A DNA stretch of 64,000 bases from Rhodanobacteraceae bacterium. GTDB taxonomy: Bacteria > Pseudomonadota > Gammaproteobacteria > Xanthomonadales > Rhodanobacteraceae. The stretch covers positions 62,001 through 126,000 of the forward strand of contig SCQU01000003.1 in NCBI GenBank assembly GCA_004299555.1, given 5' to 3'. The position numbers and the translations under genes were made by a program. Position 1 is the first letter of the stretch. Each line of letters starts with the position of its first letter. The notes under the pieces are model-generated. The model did no database searches. It worked only from the letters and a program-made list of their open reading frames with translations, and had not been told where the DNA came from. Shown here one piece after another: positions 62,069 to 64,000 of this stretch.

Positions 62069-63259
62069 ATGGCGAAGTCAGAAGATTTAACCAAGACGGC
62101 CGCGTGGCGTCAGATATCTGCCATGGGGTGCAGGGCCCTTGAGGTTGGTATCCGCAATGGCGACCGTGGGCTGATGATGCGGCGCCAGTGGACGCCGAGC
62201 GAGGTGCTTCACTTCCTGCCATGGCTGAAGTCACGAAACGCACGAGGTGCGGACATCTACATCCAGCCCGCGCCGGATCTGATGCACGGGCTGGTGTTGG
62301 TGGACGACCTGAGTCGCCAGGCGATTGCAAAACTCGTAGCCGATGGCCTCGCACCGGCCTGCACCGTCGAGACCAGCCGCGCGAATTTCCAAGTTTGGGT
62401 GAAGATTGCGCCGCTCGTCCTGCCGGCGCTCAGGACCGTAATCGCGCGGCGATTGGCGCGCGATTACGAAGGGGACCCCGCGAGCGTTGGCGCCGCTCAC
62501 TTTGGGCGGCTGGCAGGGTTCACCAACTGCAAGCCCCAACGGGTGGATGACGAGGGGCGCCGCTCGTTCGTTCTGTGTCGGACATGGGATGGTGCGGTAG
62601 CGCCAGCCGGCGCGCAGATGCTCGCCTGGGCCGTGCGACAGCAGGCTTTTCTTTCCCCCGCCCCGGCGGGGCGGGCGGCGTGCGCTGCGGGGCGGTCGGT
62701 TTGCGCTGGCGCCACTGGCGACCAGAGCCGCGCGGACTTTGCCCGTGCGTGTGGCCTCGCAGGAGCCGGGCGAGGTATCGCCGAAATCGCGGCGGCGCTC
62801 GCGGCCGAGTCGCCACAGATCGCCGAACGGAAGCGGGGACATATCGGAGATTACTGCCAGCGCACCGCTGAGGCGGCGATGCGCGCTGTCACGACGCGTG
62901 TCGGGCGTAGCCGTGATGATCGGCGCATAGGGGCCGTCTGCGCCGGTATAGAAGCAGTACTGGTTCACAACTCGGAGGCAGGAATGAAGATCTACGAAGG
63001 TCACCCCGCCCACTTGGACGATGGTTCTTGGGGCGTGAAGGTCGAAGGCGATAGCCACGAAGCTATCGCCGTTGGAGACCGGCTCACGGTCAAGAGCAAG
63101 GCCGGCAAGAAGTGGGGCGCGACCGTCACTCGCGTGGTCGACCACAACGATTACGGGACGCGCGTGGAGGCCAAGAATGACCCCAAGGCTGCGGCGGCAT
63201 CGGCATCGCCGTCATCGACTGCAGGTGCGCCTTCAGTCAGTCAAGACAGCCCGTGCTAA
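62069..63259 (+). CDS. repB: RepB'-type plasmid primase with extra C-terminal domain
   Basis: The 396-residue protein aligns with the primase half of RSF1010 MobA/RepB: SAMGCRALEVGIRNGD, MMRRQWTPSEVLHFLPWLKS, ADIYIQPAPDLMHGLVLVDD, VETSRANFQVWVKIA, ASVGAAHFGRLAGFTNCKPQ and AERKRGHIGDYCQRT near residue 280. The relaxase (MobA) half is missing. After residue 300 an unrelated small beta-type domain follows (MKIYEGHPAHLDDGSWGVKVEGD shortened to GSWGVKVEGD), with its own ATG and GGAGG site at 62974-62984. It may also be made separately. Confidence 0.87.
   Translation: MAKSEDLTKTAAWRQISAMGCRALEVGIRNGDRGLMMRRQWTPSEVLHFLPWLKSRNARGADIYIQPAPDLMHGLVLVDDLSRQAIAKLVADGLAPACTVETSRANFQVWVKIAPLVLPALRTVIARRLARDYEGDPASVGAAHFGRLAGFTNCKPQRVDDEGRRSFVLCRTWDGAVAPAGAQMLAWAVRQQAFLSPAPAGRAACAAGRSVCAGATGDQSRADFARACGLAGAGRGIAEIAAALAAESPQIAERKRGHIGDYCQRTAEAAMRAVTTRVGRSRDDRRIGAVCAGIEAVLVHNSEAGMKIYEGHPAHLDDGSWGVKVEGDSHEAIAVGDRLTVKSKAGKKWGATVTRVVDHNDYGTRVEAKNDPKAAAASASPSSTAGAPSVSQDSPC
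62643..62686 (-). repeat. GC-rich hairpin element, copy B (inverted, inside the primase gene)
   Basis: The reverse complement of this segment matches copy A at 62021-62064 over 44 bases with a handful of differences, and keeps the 8-bp stem with a 3-base loop. Inside the primase gene it encodes the Pro/Ala/Arg stretch after QQAF, absent from RSF1010 RepB, so it looks inserted. Confidence 0.8.
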
Positions 63260-63271
63260 GGAGGGCAAGTG

Positions 63272-63502
63272 ATGGTCAAGCAATCAGAAAAGCTGGCGGA
63301 GAAGATCGCGGCGCTCAATGAAAAGTTGAAGGCCGCGAAGGCGGCGGAGGTGGCGGCGGCAGACGCCGAGCTGGTGCGCCTTGCGCACCGTGCCGGCTTC
63401 GCGAAAGTCCGTGACTTTGCACGGCAGGCGGCGGGTCAGGCGGTGCGGCGGCAGTCAGCAGCGGGGCCGGCCGCCGAGAGCCCCTTGCAGTGGAACCGAT
63501 GA
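63272..63502 (+). CDS. Small coiled-coil protein, possibly TraD/MobC-like
   Basis: The 76-residue protein has a long Lys/Ala/Glu helix (KLAEKIAALNEKLKAAKAAE) followed by LVRLAHRAGFAKVRDFARQ. This resembles small conjugal-transfer accessory proteins of the TraD type in plasmids, but the match is weak. AAGGAGG lies seven bases before the ATG. It is the last gene before a terminator. Confidence 0.55.
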   Translation: MVKQSEKLAEKIAALNEKLKAAKAAEVAAADAELVRLAHRAGFAKVRDFARQAAGQAVRRQSAAGPAAESPLQWNR

Positions 63503-63530
63503 AACAGCTGTGGCATAGATCGTGCGCACT

Positions 63531-63558
63531 GGCGGGGCCGAGTAGTCCCGCCTTTTTT
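63531..63558 (+). terminator. Terminator closing the island replication operon
   Basis: GGCGGG and CCCGCC (63531-63536, 63547-63552) form a 6-bp stem with a 10-base loop, followed by TTTTTT at 63553-63558. It ends the run of overlapping genes from 59397. Confidence 0.88.
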
Positions 63559-63605
63559 ATTCGCTGCGCCGGTAGGGATGACGTCCATCTCGATCGGAGC
63601 GACCC

Positions 63606-64000
63606 ATGCAATTCTCGGAGCGGTACGGAAAAGTTCTGCACATTGCCGACGCTTGCGGCGGCGCGGTAACGATGCCCGTCCTGTATGCGGCCATGCCGGA
63701 GATGAACGCCGGCAACGTGCGCCGGCTGGTTTCAAAGCTGGTGCGAATGCGGGCCTTGGTTCCGGTCTTGCTGCGTGGCGCGGGCTACACATCCCATGCG
63801 TATCTAACTGTGCAGCCGGAAGTGGAAGGGCACGGGCCGGGACTGGTGCGTTTCATCAAAGACGAGGCGGTACGCGCTACCGCGCGGAACACTGGCAAGG
63901 TATCGGGTTGTATCTTCCCCACCGCACGTTTTGTGCACGGCCAGATCGCCGCCGAAGTCGCATGCGGTTACGGGGTCGAGGCATTTGAGCTTGAGCCTGA
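63606..64000 (+). CDS. Island protein of unknown function, N-terminal part (runs off the window)
   Basis: An open frame starts at the ATG at 63606, with GGAG six bases upstream, and stays open for at least 131 codons to the last base. The first 80 residues (YGKVLHIADACGGAVTMPVLYAAMPEMN, shortened; VRRLVSKLVRMRALVPVL) look like a winged-helix DNA-binding domain. The continuation is unknown, as no stop is in the window. It is separated from the replication operon by a terminator. Confidence 0.62.
   Translation, partial: MQFSERYGKVLHIADACGGAVTMPVLYAAMPEMNAGNVRRLVSKLVRMRALVPVLLRGAGYTSHAYLTVQPEVEGHGPGLVRFIKDEAVRATARNTGKVSGCIFPTARFVHGQIAAEVACGYGVEAFELEP

Overview
The window looks like a chromosomal segment of a high-GC gammaproteobacterium of the Xanthomonadales (Rhodanobacteraceae/Xanthomonadaceae type). 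The evidence is the gene order: gshB-tonB-yqgE-ruvX-pyrB beside pilT-pilU and a complete Pil-Chp cluster, pilR-pilS beside tRNA-Thr, and a BlaI/M56-TonB pair. This placement is inferred from gene content and order; no database search was possible.

Layout. 1-262: the 3' end of a group II intron (reverse-transcriptase C-terminus, domains V and VI) running straight into the 3' part of a tRNA-Gly gene. 369-6270: rimK, a lipoprotein, a BlaI-type repressor with an M56 peptidase-TonB fusion, and an OmpR/histidine kinase pair. 6422-8736: twitching ATPases pilT and pilU. 8787-12821 (minus): gshB-tonB-yqgE-ruvX-pyrB. 13026-24405: the Pil-Chp chemotaxis-like operon (pilG, pilH, pilI, pilJ, chpA, a chpB-position gene, chpC), with no pilK methyltransferase and no recognisable methylesterase. 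24445-36168: housekeeping and transport genes (rsmE, an inositol-monophosphatase-family phosphatase, dodecin, pdxH, a cobalamin-binding protein, nhaA behind a structured leader, a YajR-like MFS, a ClC channel with an RCK_C tail, yggT, proC). 36234-44498 (minus): an MdtABC-type RND pump whose first two genes are separated by three tandem 98-bp repeats. 44645-56819: a peptide transporter, thyA-folA-mutT, a minus-strand cluster of a transporter-like membrane protein, a cobalamin adenosyltransferase and a histone-deacetylase-like gene, two ubiquinone hydroxylases, ispB, ssb and pilR; pilS lies at 56893-58503.

58641-64000 is the most unusual part. Directly after a tRNA-Thr(CGT) gene comes a genomic island that encodes an apparently complete IncQ-type plasmid replication module: a RepA-like hexameric helicase, a RepC-like iteron-binding initiator and a RepB'-like primase without the relaxase half. 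Four 20-21-bp iterons lie at the 3' end of the repC-like gene, and two inverted copies of a 44-nt hairpin element resemble the paired single-strand initiation sites of IncQ origins. Between the tRNA and the first gene are five direct TGTACCCA repeats, a 14-bp perfect hairpin and an intrinsic terminator. No integrase or relaxase is visible; either could lie beyond the window edge.

How the genes work together: PilT/PilU, PilS/PilR and Pil-Chp together control type IV pilus retraction, transcription and directional signalling. UbiH-like and UbiI/F-like enzymes and IspB serve ubiquinone synthesis. ThyA and FolA form the thymidylate/folate cycle, with MutT cleaning the nucleotide pool.
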